Of a stretch of 64,000 nucleotides of DNA, positions 36,557 to 48,374 are shown in pieces. The notes beneath the pieces are model-generated. The model was given only the letters and a program-made list of their open reading frames with translations, was not told the DNA's origin and made no database searches. The first letter of the stretch is position 1. Every line of letters starts with the position of its first letter. Location of the stretch: assembly GCF_047663525.1 (NCBI RefSeq), contig NC_092611.1:2579001-2643000 (forward strand). The letters run 5' to 3'. A program made the translations under genes and the position numbers. Source of the DNA: Anas platyrhynchos (Eukaryota; Chordata; Aves; Anseriformes; Anatidae).

Positions 36557-39500
36557 ATGGCAGATGGGAGTGGGGCTACTGATCGAGAGCAGCTCCTGAA
36601 GAGGGTGCAGGACTTGGAGGAGGAGGTGAAGCGACTGCAGGAAAAGCTGTTTGAGGGCAAGGAGAGCACTGTGGCAAAAGACACTGTTTCAGCCTCCAGG
36701 AAACACAGGAAGCAGCAGCAGCGACCATTTGATTTCAGCGCCTACAGCCGCAGGCACGTGGCACTGAAGATTGCTTACCTCGGCTGGGGGTACCAAGGCT
36801 TTGCCAGCCAGGAGAACACCAGCAACACAATTGAAGAGAAGTTGTTCGAAGCCTTGAAGAAGACGCGTCTGGTAGATGACAGACAGACCTCCAACTATCA
36901 CCGCTGTGGGCGGACAGACAAAGGAGTCAGTGCCTTTGGGCAGGTCAGGATGGATTCACAAGCTCCAGTGTGGGGAGCTTGGGATGGAGATTCTATGGCA
37001 TTAGTGATGAATGGTGATGAGCTTGGTGCTCAGTACATGGCAGTGCAGGTTGGATTTGTTTTTAAAGAACTTTTTCAGACACTAATAGATTATTAGTGCT
37101 GTTGTTTTCAGGGGAGGATAAAATGCACTTTAGGCTGCCATTTCCTGAGCCAGGGCAGCTATTAGAACAGCTCAGCACTGCCAAAAAGGGGAGATGCCCC
37201 TTCTTCCCCGCATGAACATGTTGCTCTTCCTGTGCCAATTGCAATGCTTGGCAGACCCCTCTCAGCTGAGTTAACTCACTAACACAGCAAAAATAATAAC
37301 TGGATGGCTTCCCACAGAGTGAGAAAGCTGAATTCCCATGCAGAAGGGTCTGAGGAGAGCTGCAGCCAGCGGAAGGGAGCGTGGGAGTGGGAGCTGGAGG
37401 GAGGGGAGCAGCTGGCCCACATGGTGGCAGGGAGCCATCAGGAAGGCACAGCCTCCGCACGCTGCCATCAGAGCTTTAGGGTGGCTTTGCTTTCCTCCTC
37501 TTCCTCCTCCTGCTTGTGCTCTGAGAGCAGATTGTGCTTAGCTTTTGCTTTGCTGGGATGGTTTTAACCTGCATCACTCATCTGCTCTAGGTCACAAAGC
37601 AAACCACATGAAATAAAGGCATGGACCACCTTTACATGTGCTGCTTGATGCGCTCACAAACCTGCAAGTGTTAATTCACCTGTTCCCATGCTAGATTTCT
37701 CAGCCAGTTGAACTGTTAGTGGGTGCAAGTCATGATCTCCAGTGTGGGGGAGGCGGGAGGAGTGAAAAAAAAAAAAAAAAAAACGAAAAAAAAAAACATG
37801 TGTATCTTGCAGACTGATTAAAACTGAAGCCATTTAGAGACCATGTAGGTCTCTGCTATGTAGGCAGCTTGCAAGTTTCTCTGTTTTATTAAAGGAATCT
37901 GTAGCATCTGGTAGGAAGCTTAGTAGAGGCACTTGCAGTTTTACCCACAGGAAGGAGTGGTAAGACAGACCAATTTAAGATACCTTCCTCTGTAGGAGAT
38001 CCTGAATTTCTACCAAAATGTAAGGCAGAGGTGTAGGAAGACTTGGCTTTACATGCAAAGTACACCCATCCACTACCTAATCCCAGTTTTCCTAATTTTG
38101 CAGGTGATTTCCCTAGATCTCCGCTCAAACCTGTCAGAGGGGAAGAAACTAAATGGTTGCAAGGGTAACTCAGAAGGGAAAAACAGTAAATCAGAGGAAG
38201 AGCTCTGCTACACCCATATTCTGAACAGGGTGCTCCCACCAGATATCCGTGTGCTGGCCTGGTCCCCTGTGGAGCCTGACTTCAGCGCGCGGTTCAGCTG
38301 CCTCAGGAGGACCTACCGCTACTTCTTTCCCTGCGCGGACCTGGACGTGGCCCTCATGCACGCTGCCGCCCAGAGGTATGTGGGGACACATGATTTCCGT
38401 AACCTGTGTAAAATGGACGTGGCCAACGGTGTGATCAACTTCCAGAGAACAATTCTCAGTGCCCAGGTGATGTGGGTGGACAGGGGAGCTGAAACTGGGC
38501 TGCGGGACCCTTTTCGACTATGCCAGTTTGAGGTGACAGGACAAGCATTCCTCTACCACCAAGTGCGCTGCATGATGGCCATCCTTTTCCTGATCGGACA
38601 GAGGATGGAGAGCCCAGAAATCATTGACGAGCTGCTGGATGTAGAGAAGAACCCCCGAAAACCACAGTACAGGTATGGACAGCTCAGGAAACCTCCTAGG
38701 CTGCTTCTCAGAGACCACTGTGTGCGAAGCACTGGTGGCAAAGCCCTCTTCTGCCAGCCTGCAAAGCCATCTTGTACAGGAAGGAAGCAAGCTGCCAGCG
38801 GCCTCTCTGTGAGATAGTGTTAAAGATCACCTTTTCTTGTTAGTGCTTTACTCTTAGACAAGTTATTGATGGTTTTAGCCCTAGTTATTTGGTTAAAAAA
38901 AAAATAAAATCAAAAAAGCAGTTTTGTGAGAGGCAGCACTGTTGTTAGCAGAAAGAGCCAGCTGTTGTGCTGTTGCATTAGCCTTTTGATCCTTTTTTAT
39001 TGCAGGCCCTTTCTAGCATGCCTCCAAACCCTTAGCCATCTGTTTGTAACACCTTCTCTCCTCTTCCCTAGCATGGCCGTGGAGTTTCCCCTGGTCCTGT
39101 ATGACTGTGAGTTTGAGAACATTCAGTGGATCTATGACCGGGAGGTACAGGAGTTCAATGTTACCCACCTGCAGCAGCTCTGGGCCAGCCACGCAGTCAA
39201 AACTCAAGTGCTGCATAACATGTTACAAGGCCTGGATGCTGCTCCAGTGGCTGCAGGGAAAGGTAAAAAGATGGCAGAAATTATATAGGGATAGTATTAA
39301 CGGGTTTAAAAAAAAAATAAACAAGGGGATAATCAAACTGATGTTTGAAAGCTCAGTTATTTCTTCACTTGTGTTGCAGGACCAGGGGATGTCACTGCTA
39401 CTGTCCTTTGGGGAGATCTGAAACCTCCAGTGCAAAACCAGGCCAGCAGCTTCATGGAAGGCGTCAAAGCCCGTACATACAAGCCCTTACTGGAGCGGCC

Positions 39501-39633
39501 CAAGTGCGAGGGGCTGGAGTCCCGCATCCAGCACTGCCTGCGGAGGGGCCGCAGCCAGGCTGCTGAGCGGGCTGCCAAGCGGCTCTGCACCACGGGAGGC
39601 CCGGAGCTCGCCTCACCAACCAGTGACTCCTGA
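36557..39633 (+). CDS. PUS3: PUS3, tRNA pseudouridine(38/39) synthase
   Basis: Four coding exons join in phase to 466 codons: 36557-36943, 38104-38672, 39072-39262 and 39380-39633. The ATG is in exon 2 of the transcript, 51 bases inside the exon that starts at 36506. After an N-terminal coiled coil (LLKRVQDLEEEVKRLQEKL) comes the TruA fold; the catalytic aspartate is D121 in RCGRTDKGVSAFGQ. Later landmarks are LRRTYRYFFP, GTHDFRNLCKMD, FLYHQVRCMM, and a C-terminal VEGVK-like tail (FMEGVKARTYKPL, then RPKCEGLESRIQH). The enzyme makes pseudouridine at positions 38/39 of the tRNA anticodon arm in nucleus and cytoplasm. The length is close to the human protein of 481 residues. If intron 1 of the coding part is retained, the frame ends at 37096. 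Confidence 0.97.
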
Positions 39634-39865
39634 AGGGATGCTCGCCTTTTTTCTTTCCATTTCCTGTTGCGAGTTTGATAAATTTCCGTTGATTTGGGTA
39701 AAGTGCTGCTGTGTCGCGGCCTGTGGAGGGGCACGAGCGGGGAGGAAAGGAGTGGGGCGCGGGTTGGCCTCCTCAGAGCAGCCCCCGCGCGGTGTGGCAG
39801 CCCCGGGCTTGAGGTACCGAGGCCTCCCCACGCGCTGCGGAAGGCGGGGCAGGGCAGGGCACGTC

Positions 39866-39923
39866 ACGACACGACACGACACGACACGACACGACACGAC
39901 ACGACACGACACGACACGACACG
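39866..39923. repeat. (ACACG)n pentanucleotide repeat
   Basis: About eleven perfect ACGAC/CACGA pentamers between the PUS3 stop codon and the RPUSD4 start, at the upstream edge of the RPUSD4 CpG island. Each unit contributes a CpG. Confidence 0.97.
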
Positions 39924-39929
39924 CCGGCT

Positions 39930-40180
39930 CAGTCCGATACCTGCCGCCCCCCAGCTGCTCCCGTCCTCGCGCCGCAGCCGTTGCCGGTCCCCAACCGCCG
40001 CCCGCCTTCAAACGGCCGAAGGGGCGGGACGGGAGGGCCGCACTGCCCTTTCCCATTGGCGGAGCGCCTTGTCGCTCATCTCCTCCCGCCCTTTCCCATT
40101 GGGTGAGGAGGCTGAGGGGCCGGCTTCCGCGCCGCCGCCATTGGCCGGGAGGGCGAAGAGGGAGGAGAGGAAAATGGCGG
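39930..40180 (+). promoter_or_regulatory. RPUSD4: RPUSD4 promoter CpG island
   Basis: GC-rich, TATA-less sequence directly upstream of the RPUSD4 ATG at 40174. It contains two CCCATTGG CCAAT-type boxes (near 40052 and 40095) and a nearby CATTGGCC (40139). Each pair of boxes is embedded in repeated CCCTTTCCCATTGG sequence. Confidence 0.65.
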
Positions 40181-42593
40181 CGGGCGGCGGGGCGCTGTGG
40201 CGCCGGCGAGCGGCCGCCCTGAGCCGGGCCGCGCGCTCCGTCTGCGGGCGGGCGGCGGGGGCGGAGCGGCTGGCGGGGCGGCTGCGGGCGCGGCGGAGGG
40301 AGGAGGAGGAGGAGAAGAAGCGGGAGGTGAGCGCGGTCGGGCCGGGGGCGGTGCTCCCCTCAGGGTGCCCAGCAGCGGCCGCCGGGAGCCGTCGTCCCGC
40401 CGCCTGCCTCTCGTCCCCCGCAGGTGCCCGGGAACCCGGCGCGGAGACGGGCCCGAGAGCTGGCCGCGCTGCAGCGGGTGCACCCCAACGTGTTGGCCAG
40501 AGTGCTGAAGCAGGGAGCCGTGTACCAGGACGAGGAGGTGGTGGTGCTCAACAAGCCCTATGGCCTCCCCGTGCACGGTGAGGGGCGCCCGTCCCAGCGG
40601 GCGGAACGTCTGCTGGTCCCCCTCGTGGGCAATGGCACGTTGGGAGGTGGTAGAAAACACCCCCAAACACAAAGAGTGCCGCTGCTGTTATGCTATAGGC
40701 TGCTGATACCTTGCATGTTTCCCGCACAGTGTGGGTCATCGCTTTGGTTTTAGCATGTAGGGAGTTCAGAAGGGGCCTTGGGCTTGGGGGTTCTCCCATC
40801 TGACCAAACGGGCGAGAATAGCTATACCTGTCATGGTGCTAGAGGGGTCCTCTGTCTTTGTCCTTTTTGCGCTGCGGTTTTCTTTCTTCCTTTCAGCTCC
40901 AAGGAAAGGTGTGGGGTGTTTGCCATCTTTAGATCATGGCTCGAATTGAGCTGCCTTAGCAGCTTGTTCTGTAGAAGAAATGCATAGTGCTGTCTCTTGC
41001 TGACTACTGTTTAGAGAAGAATCCCACTATATCTTGCAGCTCATTCGTCTTGTTTTGTGGGATTAATTTAAGCTAGACGAGGGTGTGAATACCTGCCCTT
41101 ATTGCCTTGCTGTCTGTGGGTTATGCAGGTGGCCCTGGAATCAAGAACTGTATCACTGATGTGCTGCCAATTTTGGCCAAGATGCTGGAAAACATGAGAG
41201 CTGAAACCCTGCACCTGTGTCATCGGCTGGACAAAGAGACCACAGGTGTCATGGTACTGGCACGGAGCAAGGAGGCAGCAGACAGGATCCGACTCCTCTT
41301 CAAAACTCGCCAAGTGGAGAAGATATACTGGTAGGAATGGTTTTGTAGGAAAAAAAAAGTCTTTGGTGAGGAGCAAAGGGAGAATTGCCGGTGTGCAGAT
41401 GTTGGAAAGTGGGGCTCTATGGAAGTGATGGGTATTTGATCATGAGCATTTGGGTCCCCCATTAGAGGGCTGACTCCTGGGAAGAGAGATGAGGGAGGGT
41501 TGCTGTCCTAGATGTGCAGAGGGCTGGAGCTGTACCCCACAGACCTCTGCTTTCCCTCCACAGGGCAATTAGCGTAGGGCACCCCGACCCTGCTGAGGGC
41601 ATTGTGGAAATCCCTGTGGTGGAGAAGGAGGTGCAGAGCCACCAGCCACACTACAAAGTGAGTGAGCACCCTCTCAGCCACAGTTTGAATGCTTTCTTCC
41701 CTTTCCTGTGCGCTCACCCTGTCTTTATTATTCAGATGACACTGGCTCCAAACTACCGCCTGTCTCCTGAGGATGGGAAGGTGCTGAAAACTCGCAAGAA
41801 TCGCAGTGCAGAAACTGCTGTGACACGGTACCGCATTCTGGCTAGCTCATCTGCCTGCTCTCTGCTGGAGCTCCAGCCCATCACAGGTGAGGTTTGGCCA
41901 TGTTTGTGCATTGTGACAGCCACCCAGCTGCTTTGTGCTTTGTGCCTGACTGTGCTTTCTGTGCAGTCAGGAGCAGTCCTGGAAGTAGGAACAAGCTGTA
42001 GAGCTTGGCCAAGGCTCTGGGAAGTAAGTTTGCTGCCAGTGGTCTCAGCACAGGGTTATCTGGTGCAAGAATGCTGGTGGATGGATGGCAGGTGTGGAGC
42101 TGATGCCCACTGTGGCAGATGTGATGTATCTCCTCTTCTTCCTCTTCATCTCAGGAGTGAAGCACCAGATCCGGGTTCATCTGGCTTATGGGCTGGGGTG
42201 TCCAATACTGGGGGATCACAAATACTCACACTGGAACAAGCTGGCACCCCAGGTAAGGCAGGTACTGTGCCACAGAGTGTTGCAAAGACCAGCTGTTTGG
42301 TGGCACCTGCTGGGGTTTTGAAGTCAGGCTGCTGACGTGGGGCTGTGGAAGGGATGCTGGGTCTGACCTCATGCCACTCTCTGTCCTCACTGCAGAAGCT
42401 TCCTGAAATCACCCTGAGGAGGCTGAAGCTGGAGCAGAGCCAGGCTCGCCACCTCCCCCTGCACCTCCATGCCCAGCGCCTCTCCCTGCCACTGGGTGCC
42501 AGTGGGGGCAAGCGGATAGACCTCGTTTGTGAGCCACCTGTCTTCTTTCACAGGACATTGAGGAAGCTGGAGCTGGACATTGATAAAAACTAG
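40174..42593 (+). CDS. RPUSD4: RPUSD4, mitochondrial RNA pseudouridine synthase
   Basis: Seven exons join in phase to 349 codons: 40174-40326, 40424-40577, 41129-41330, 41564-41657, 41736-41886, 42155-42252 and 42396-42593. The start ATG (AAAATGGCG) opens an Arg/Ala-rich N-terminus typical of a mitochondrial targeting sequence. The RluA-type domain follows: [16 protein letters not shown], the catalytic aspartate D137 in [33 protein letters not shown], and a C-terminal [10 protein letters not shown]. In mammals RPUSD4 acts in mitochondrial RNA granules and is needed for 16S rRNA stability and mitoribosome assembly. The human protein has 377 residues. It directly follows PUS3 on the same strand. 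AATAAA is at about 42918. Confidence 0.96.
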
Positions 42594-42916
42594 GATGAGG
42601 CTCATCAGCAGGACAGGACTGGTTCTGTGCATCTCCGTGCCTCTAGCACATGGTAGTGCTGGATCCAGCCTTGCTGCAGTGATGTCTGCCTTGCAGCAAG
42701 TGGAGTGATATGGTCTGTGGTCTCTGCTGCTTGGGAGAAACCTCATCTGATGGGCAACAGCGCTGCTGGCTTCAGCGTGTGCACTTTTGCCCACAATCCA
42801 GGCCTGGTTTAGAGCAGAAATGTGGCTAGGTGCACTCAGGAGCCTCTTGTTCATGCTGATAAATCTGGGTAGAAACTGGGCATCACTCAGTCTGTGTTTT
42901 GAACTTGACCATGTGT

Positions 42917-42922
42917 AATAAA
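42917..42922 (+). terminator. RPUSD4: RPUSD4 polyadenylation signal
   Basis: AATAAA about 325 bases after the stop codon, followed within 40 bases by GT-rich sequence (GGTTGTGTGGTTGTCTGTG). Confidence 0.7.
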
Positions 42923-42929
42923 GGACCCA

Positions 42930-44138
42930 TCTCCTGCGGAGGTGAAGGTTGTGTGGTTGTCTGTGGGCAGGGCGGGATGATCTCAGTGCCTAGGCAGGTT
43001 TGAGTCCATTTGGATGTAACCCCACCTGGTTTGGGACCTCCCTGGCTCATCCCTTCTGTGCCGTCTATCATCCTGGCACTCTGATTTGGAGACTCCTTTT
43101 GTTTGAAAATGCAGCAAAAATGAAATTTGGCAGCAGCTGTGGGTTTTGAGTGTTGAGAGACTGTTCAGAGCTGCAGCATGGTGGGGACTCCCTCTCCTCG
43201 GCTTGGCTGAGCAGCCCAGGGCTCCCCCAGCTTGGTGCTGTCAGCACAGGGCTTTGGCTGTCTGCTTTTTGGGCAGCAGCCGTACTGCCAGAGTGGGGGA
43301 GCTTTTCTACCCTTCTCTTTTCCATCCCACCACCCCCTTCTGATTTCCATATTGCTTATTTCTAGATCCCTCTACTTGCATTGCTCTCCCACTGGAGCTT
43401 GCTACCTTGTCCCTGATTGCGTGGGCTGCTGGTCCCATGGTGCCAGGCTGGAGAGGGTGAGAGGGAGAGATTAAAAAGCTGGCATGTGGGGAATTGCAGC
43501 CTATGCTCTGCATCAGTAGTGCAGCCACTGACATCTCAGTTCCCACTGTCCCTTGGCCTGTCCCCAAGTCTTGGGACTGGGAGACCTTCAGGAGCCCTAG
43601 TTCTCTGCCCGTGCAGGATTGCTGGAAAGGGCTCTTTGTACCCTGTGGGGCCACTCAGCTGGGACTTTTCAGTAGGGTGATGCCCCATACTTGCTTGTTA
43701 CAGGAGGCAAAAATAGCCTGGGAGTCCCACACCCCATGAACATGCTGCTGGAAATACATCTGCTTATGAGAGAGGGGAGTAAAACCACCAAGATCTGGTA
43801 TGCAGTGGGACAAGTGGTGGCTGGGCAGGAATGCTGTCTTCCTGGCCATGGTGCTGTGACTGCGAGGTGTTGGGTTTTTTTTGTTTTTTTTTTTTTCCTA
43901 TTTCAAGGCATGCTATTTGCATCCTCACCAGGGAAAGGCTTCCCCTGTAATTATCAGTCAATTTAACGCACTGTCTAAGCTGTCGTTTACAGCTGCCTGG
44001 CTGGTAGTGCTTGGCATGCGATACCTTCAGACATACAAAATCACTTGCCACGCTGCTTGCACCTCAGACAGTACCAGAGCTCCAGGCAGCAGCACCAACT
44101 TCCATTTCCCTGTGGCGCGTCCTGTCCCAGATAGAAAA
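42930..44138. other. RPUSD4-PANX3 intergenic region
   Basis: No conserved frame. A long T run lies near 43878-43897. The region 43900-44138 should include the PANX3 promoter and 5' UTR; the frame open upstream of the PANX3 ATG (to 43881) lacks similarity and is taken as untranslated. Confidence 0.4.
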
Positions 44139-47100
44139 ATGTCCCTGTCACACACAGCTGCTGAGTATATGCTTTCGGATGCCCTCCTCCCGGACCCCAG
44201 TGGCTCCCGTGCCAAGGGCTTGCGTCTGGAGCTGCCAAGTGACCGTATGCTGAAGTTCATCGCAGTGGGGCTGCCCCTCTTCCTCGTCTCTCTGGCCTTT
44301 GCCCGGGAGTTCTCTGCTGGTGAGTTGTGGGGGATGGGGGTTTGCACCAGCCACTGATCACATTTTGTTGCTGGGACAGATTTGGTCTATGGGGGTGGTG
44401 GGTGCTGTAAAAGCTTGGTGTTTTCACACACATGGGCATGCTCTGAGACAGAATGCTAAAATCCCCTAAAATGGGATTTCTAGGCTTTCTGTCTCAGGTC
44501 TATTAGTTGATTTTGGATTTTAATTGATTTTGATCAATCTGATGGGGTTTTATTGTTTTGTCTAATTTCTGGTAGCCATCACGGTGCACAAACAGCAATC
44601 CTAAAACCCCAGCAATCTTAAAGGCACTGGTTTGTCTGTGCTCTGCTGCTCACCGGCTGCTCTGCTTACAGCACTCCTTTGTGTTCCCACTGCAGCAGCA
44701 GGGTTGTTTCAGAGGAGTTGCTGGTGGAGTGTCGGGGTTCCCCATGGTGCTCTCTGGGGGCTTTACTGTACCAGGGTGCCTCCGTGTCTTGGTGCTTGCC
44801 TGGATGACGGGGATGGGCTGGTGATGGCAGTACACAGGACTTCACTGATAGAGCTGTTGGGTGTTTCTCAACCTCAAGCCAGAACAGGATTTGGCTAATG
44901 TTCTGCTGCAGGATTTGGTTTCACACTGGGTTCTAGCTGGGCTTAAATATTGCTGCCATGAACCCGTGGCTGTGCTCAAAGGGAAGTAAGTGTTCAGGAA
45001 GTGATGGTAAAGCTCCTCTGACAGCCAGAAAATGCAGTGGGGACAGGCATTTCCAAAAGACATTCAAAAAGAGCCCTGTCCCACCTGCTCAGCTCCTCTC
45101 CTCCTTTGTAGGCTCGCAGATCAGCTGCTTCTCCCCCTCCAACTTCACGGGGAAGCAATCTGCCTATGCTGACACGGCTTGCTGGGAGTCACTCCTCCAC
45201 CATGGCTTTGATGCTGAAGGACATGCTGTCACCAAGTCCCTTTGGGTTCTCAAGGTATGTCGATGGGCCAGGATGGGACCACCAAGATGGTGTCTGGGCA
45301 CTACCAGGTCTCACCATGATGTCAGTGGGGGTGGATCTTGCAGGAGCAAAGTAGTCCAGCACCTCACCCCCCCTAAAATCCCTCTACCCTGGGGGTACTC
45401 TAAGATGATTTCTCTAACCTGGGGGTGGTCTTCTCCACCCAGGTTTTCCCGTACTCGCTGCTGGTAGTGGCGGTGCTCATGTACCTGCCCTACCTGCTGT
45501 GGCGCTATGCAGCCACCCCTGCCCTTCACTCCGATCTCCTCTTCATCATTGATGAGCTGGACAAGTCCTACAACCGCTCTGTACGCCTGGTACAGCACAT
45601 GAGGAAGATCCAGCAGTCCAGTACTGAGCCAGAACAATTTTGGGAGGAATATGAGAGGTGAGATGGTGGGATGGGGATGTGCTTCTTTAACCCCTCTGTG
45701 CTGTATTTGGGCCACATCCTCATTCAGTGAAGTAGTGGGGTGGCTTCAAGTCACTGCTCTCTTTCCAGGGCTCGCCAGGAGAGGTACTTCGAGTTCCCAC
45801 TGCTGGAGCGCTACCTGGTGTGCAAACAGCACTCCCACTCCCTGGTCATCATCTACCTCCTGAGGAACCTTCTCCTGCTCTTGTTCTTGGCTGCCACTTG
45901 TCTCTACCTGGTCTTTCTCCATCTCAACATCTTCTTTCAGGATGAGTTCAGCTGCTCCATCAAAACAGGGCTGCTTCAAGCTGAGCCCCATGTTCCCCCA
46001 CTCATCCCTTGCAAGCTGGTCTTCTTCTCTGTCTTCCAGCTCATCAGCCTCACGGTTGGTGGTGTCTATGTCCTCCTTATGCCTGTAGTCATCTACAATG
46101 CTCTGCAGCTCTGCCAGTGGGACAAAGGGTTCCTCTCTGTCTATGAGATGCTGCCTGCCTTTGATCTTCTCAGCCGCAAGATGCTCACCTGCCCCATCAA
46201 TGACCTCAACATCATCCTTCTTTTCCTCCGGGCCAACATCTCCGAGCTGACATCCTTCAGCCGCCTCAGTGCTGTCAGCGCCTTGCGGGAGGCCACTGCT
46301 GACAAGCAGGACATCGATACCGTTGTTGACTTCATGACACTGCTGGCTGGGCTGGAGGCCTCCAAGCCAAAATACGAGGCTTGTGTGCCCATGGCCAACG
46401 GTGAGGCCATAGGTAGGTCTTTGGGGTAGAGATGACCTCTCTTTGCAGTCTTCTCAGCACCCATGCTGTCACATCCTACTTTGTGGATGAGGCTGAACCT
46501 GTCCACTCTGTACCTTAACCTCTTGCCAAGACCTTAAAGCTTTTTGGGTGAGGGTTGGGGTGCTGCAGGGGTCACTGAGGGGGCGGCTGATGGCTTTCTC
46601 TCCCCTTTCATGTCTGGGGACTGGTTTGGCAGCCAGGGCCGTGATGCTACCACAAGCCCACGCGTAGGCAGGGGTTGCTATAGGAACAGTTTTGCTGAGA
46701 AAACTGCAGAGCTTAAACCCAGGCTCTGGGCAAACTGGGGGACTGGGAGGGTCCTCATTTTTGAGGAAGACAACAGCCCGGTCTGTTGATGAGTGGGGGC
46801 TTAGCCTTAAATTTTAGGGTGCTGGTGTAATATTCTCATGTTACCACAGCTGTGGGTGGTGGACAGGCTCCCGAAGCACCAATGCTTCCTCTACCACATA
46901 AGATTTTGTGGGGAGGTGGGGGGGGGGGGGCACCTCCTTTGTCATCTCCTGGAGTAGCTCACAGTGGTTTCTGGGCTCTGCAAAACAACTCACCCCTGGC
47001 AGAGTGGGAGCCAGGATGCCTCTGCTCCTTTCCTTGCCCTGAATATGCAGTCTGAGGTTTGTGGTTTTGAAACGAATAAATATGGAAAGAAAGGGACATT

Positions 47101-47314
47101 GAGCTGTATTTAGCATCGTTGTTGGCATGGCAACTGCAGGGCTGGCACAACCAGCTCTGGGTCTAGCTGGTGGAGAAAGCCCAGGATGCTGGTGTGAGGT
47201 GGCTCAAATGCTCAGGTACTGAATTTTTTCCTCTTTTCCCTGCCCTATCCAGAAATGAAGCCTGGAGCGGAAGCAAAGGGAAAAGCTACCCGTGACTCCC
47301 TCGGCTCTGCCTGA
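44139..47314 (+). CDS. PANX3: PANX3, pannexin 3 channel
   Basis: Five exons join in phase to 414 codons: 44139-44319, 45112-45254, 45443-45657, 45769-46412 and 47253-47314. The start MSLSHTAAEYMLSDALLPD is that of vertebrate PANX3. Four membrane spans are visible: residues 40-55, the VFPYSLLVVAVLMYLPYLLW segment, and two in exon 4 on either side of the second extracellular loop. The first loop has C66, C84 and the glycosylation site N71 (NFT), the second CSIKTGL and PCK cysteines. Pannexins form single-membrane ATP and ion channels; PANX3 is known from bone, cartilage and skin. Human PANX3 has 392 residues and ends soon after TLLAGLE..KPK; here a short fifth exon adds a Lys/Glu-rich tail. If the last intron is retained, the protein ends GRSLG at 46429. 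Confidence 0.96.
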
Positions 47315-47404
47315 ACCTAGCCCCAGCAGCTTCTGGATCTAAGCCTGGTCGCTTTGTTGGGATCCACTTGCATCCTCTTCAATGGTAGTAGCATTGGTTG
47401 TGTA

Positions 47405-47410
47405 CATTAA
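47405..47410 (+). terminator. PANX3: Candidate PANX3 polyadenylation signal
   Basis: ATTAAA 91 bases after the PANX3 stop codon. It is the only near-canonical signal found close by, so 3' UTR end is a guess. Confidence 0.4.
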
Positions 47411-47414
47411 ACTC

Positions 47415-48370
47415 AGGTTTTGATACAGGTGTGACGGCTTCTGTAATATGGCACTGGCAGCCAGGCTGAGCTCACCTGTCTGTCCCCCTTTCCATTGTGC
47501 TGGGGTTGAATCCTCCCCACCTCTCCAGCCAAAAAGGGTCAAAACATAAAACAGTACAGTAACTCTCAGACATCTGAGTGCTGCGTGCTGTAGTGCTGCT
47601 TCCATGAGAATTTTTCCTGATGTCACAACAGGATTGAGAAATGAGGGTTTCAGTGATATGGTTGGATGGGGGGGAGAGGACCCAAGAACCCCCTAGCCAT
47701 TCTCTGTTATTAACTAGGACATCCGCTGCAGCAGACACTCCTGTCACAAAGAGATGTGTGAAACAGGAGCCCTTGGCTATATCTCTGCCCCTTTACTTGA
47801 TGGGATGTGCCCTGTGCTCTCATCCCTAGAGGGAAATTGTCCTGCAAGGGGGTGAAATTCTTCCTCAAGGCACGTTGGGGAGGGTAGCGGGGCTTGGGGG
47901 CCACCCAGCACTGCTACAGCAGAGCAAGGGCCAGAAGGTGGGTGGGGAGGAAAGGGAAAGAGGAGCTGCAGGGGCTAGGATGCTCACAGAGTAGAAGGGA
48001 ACCTTTTTGCCAGGACCAGACAGCTTCTGGCAGCTTGGTGGGGGCTGCAGCAATGGAGAAGTGACATCCCTGTGACCCAGGTTTCCTCCAGGTCTCCAAA
48101 AGCCAAGGAAAAAGGGGGAGGTAAAAAATAAATTTAAAAAAAAAAAAAAAAAATTAAAGACAAGTGTGTCAGAGCAGATGATGCCAGGAGGAACAGGCTT
48201 GCAGGAGCAGCTTGGTGCTTGTGACACTGCAATGCCTCCAGCTAAATTTAGAGGTGTGGGGTGGAGGCATGAAGCCGCACTGGGTGTGCATGGCCAGGAT
48301 GCTCTGGGGCAGGAGCTGCAGCTCTCACTTGGAGCTCTGCCTAGGGGTGGAAGAAGAGTGAGTTGCAAGC
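47415..48370. other. No gene seen
   Basis: PANX3 3' flank. It includes an A-rich run near 48138-48157. Short frames on both strands have no recognisable domain. The block 47500-47850 has the feel of an LTR or other repeat but was not identified. Confidence 0.35.
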
Positions 48371-48374
48371 ATAT

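Noticed and set aside
45740-45768. PANX3 exon 4 frame extending left of 45769
   Set aside because: The acceptor TCTCTTTCCAG and the phase of exon 3 fix the exon start at 45769.
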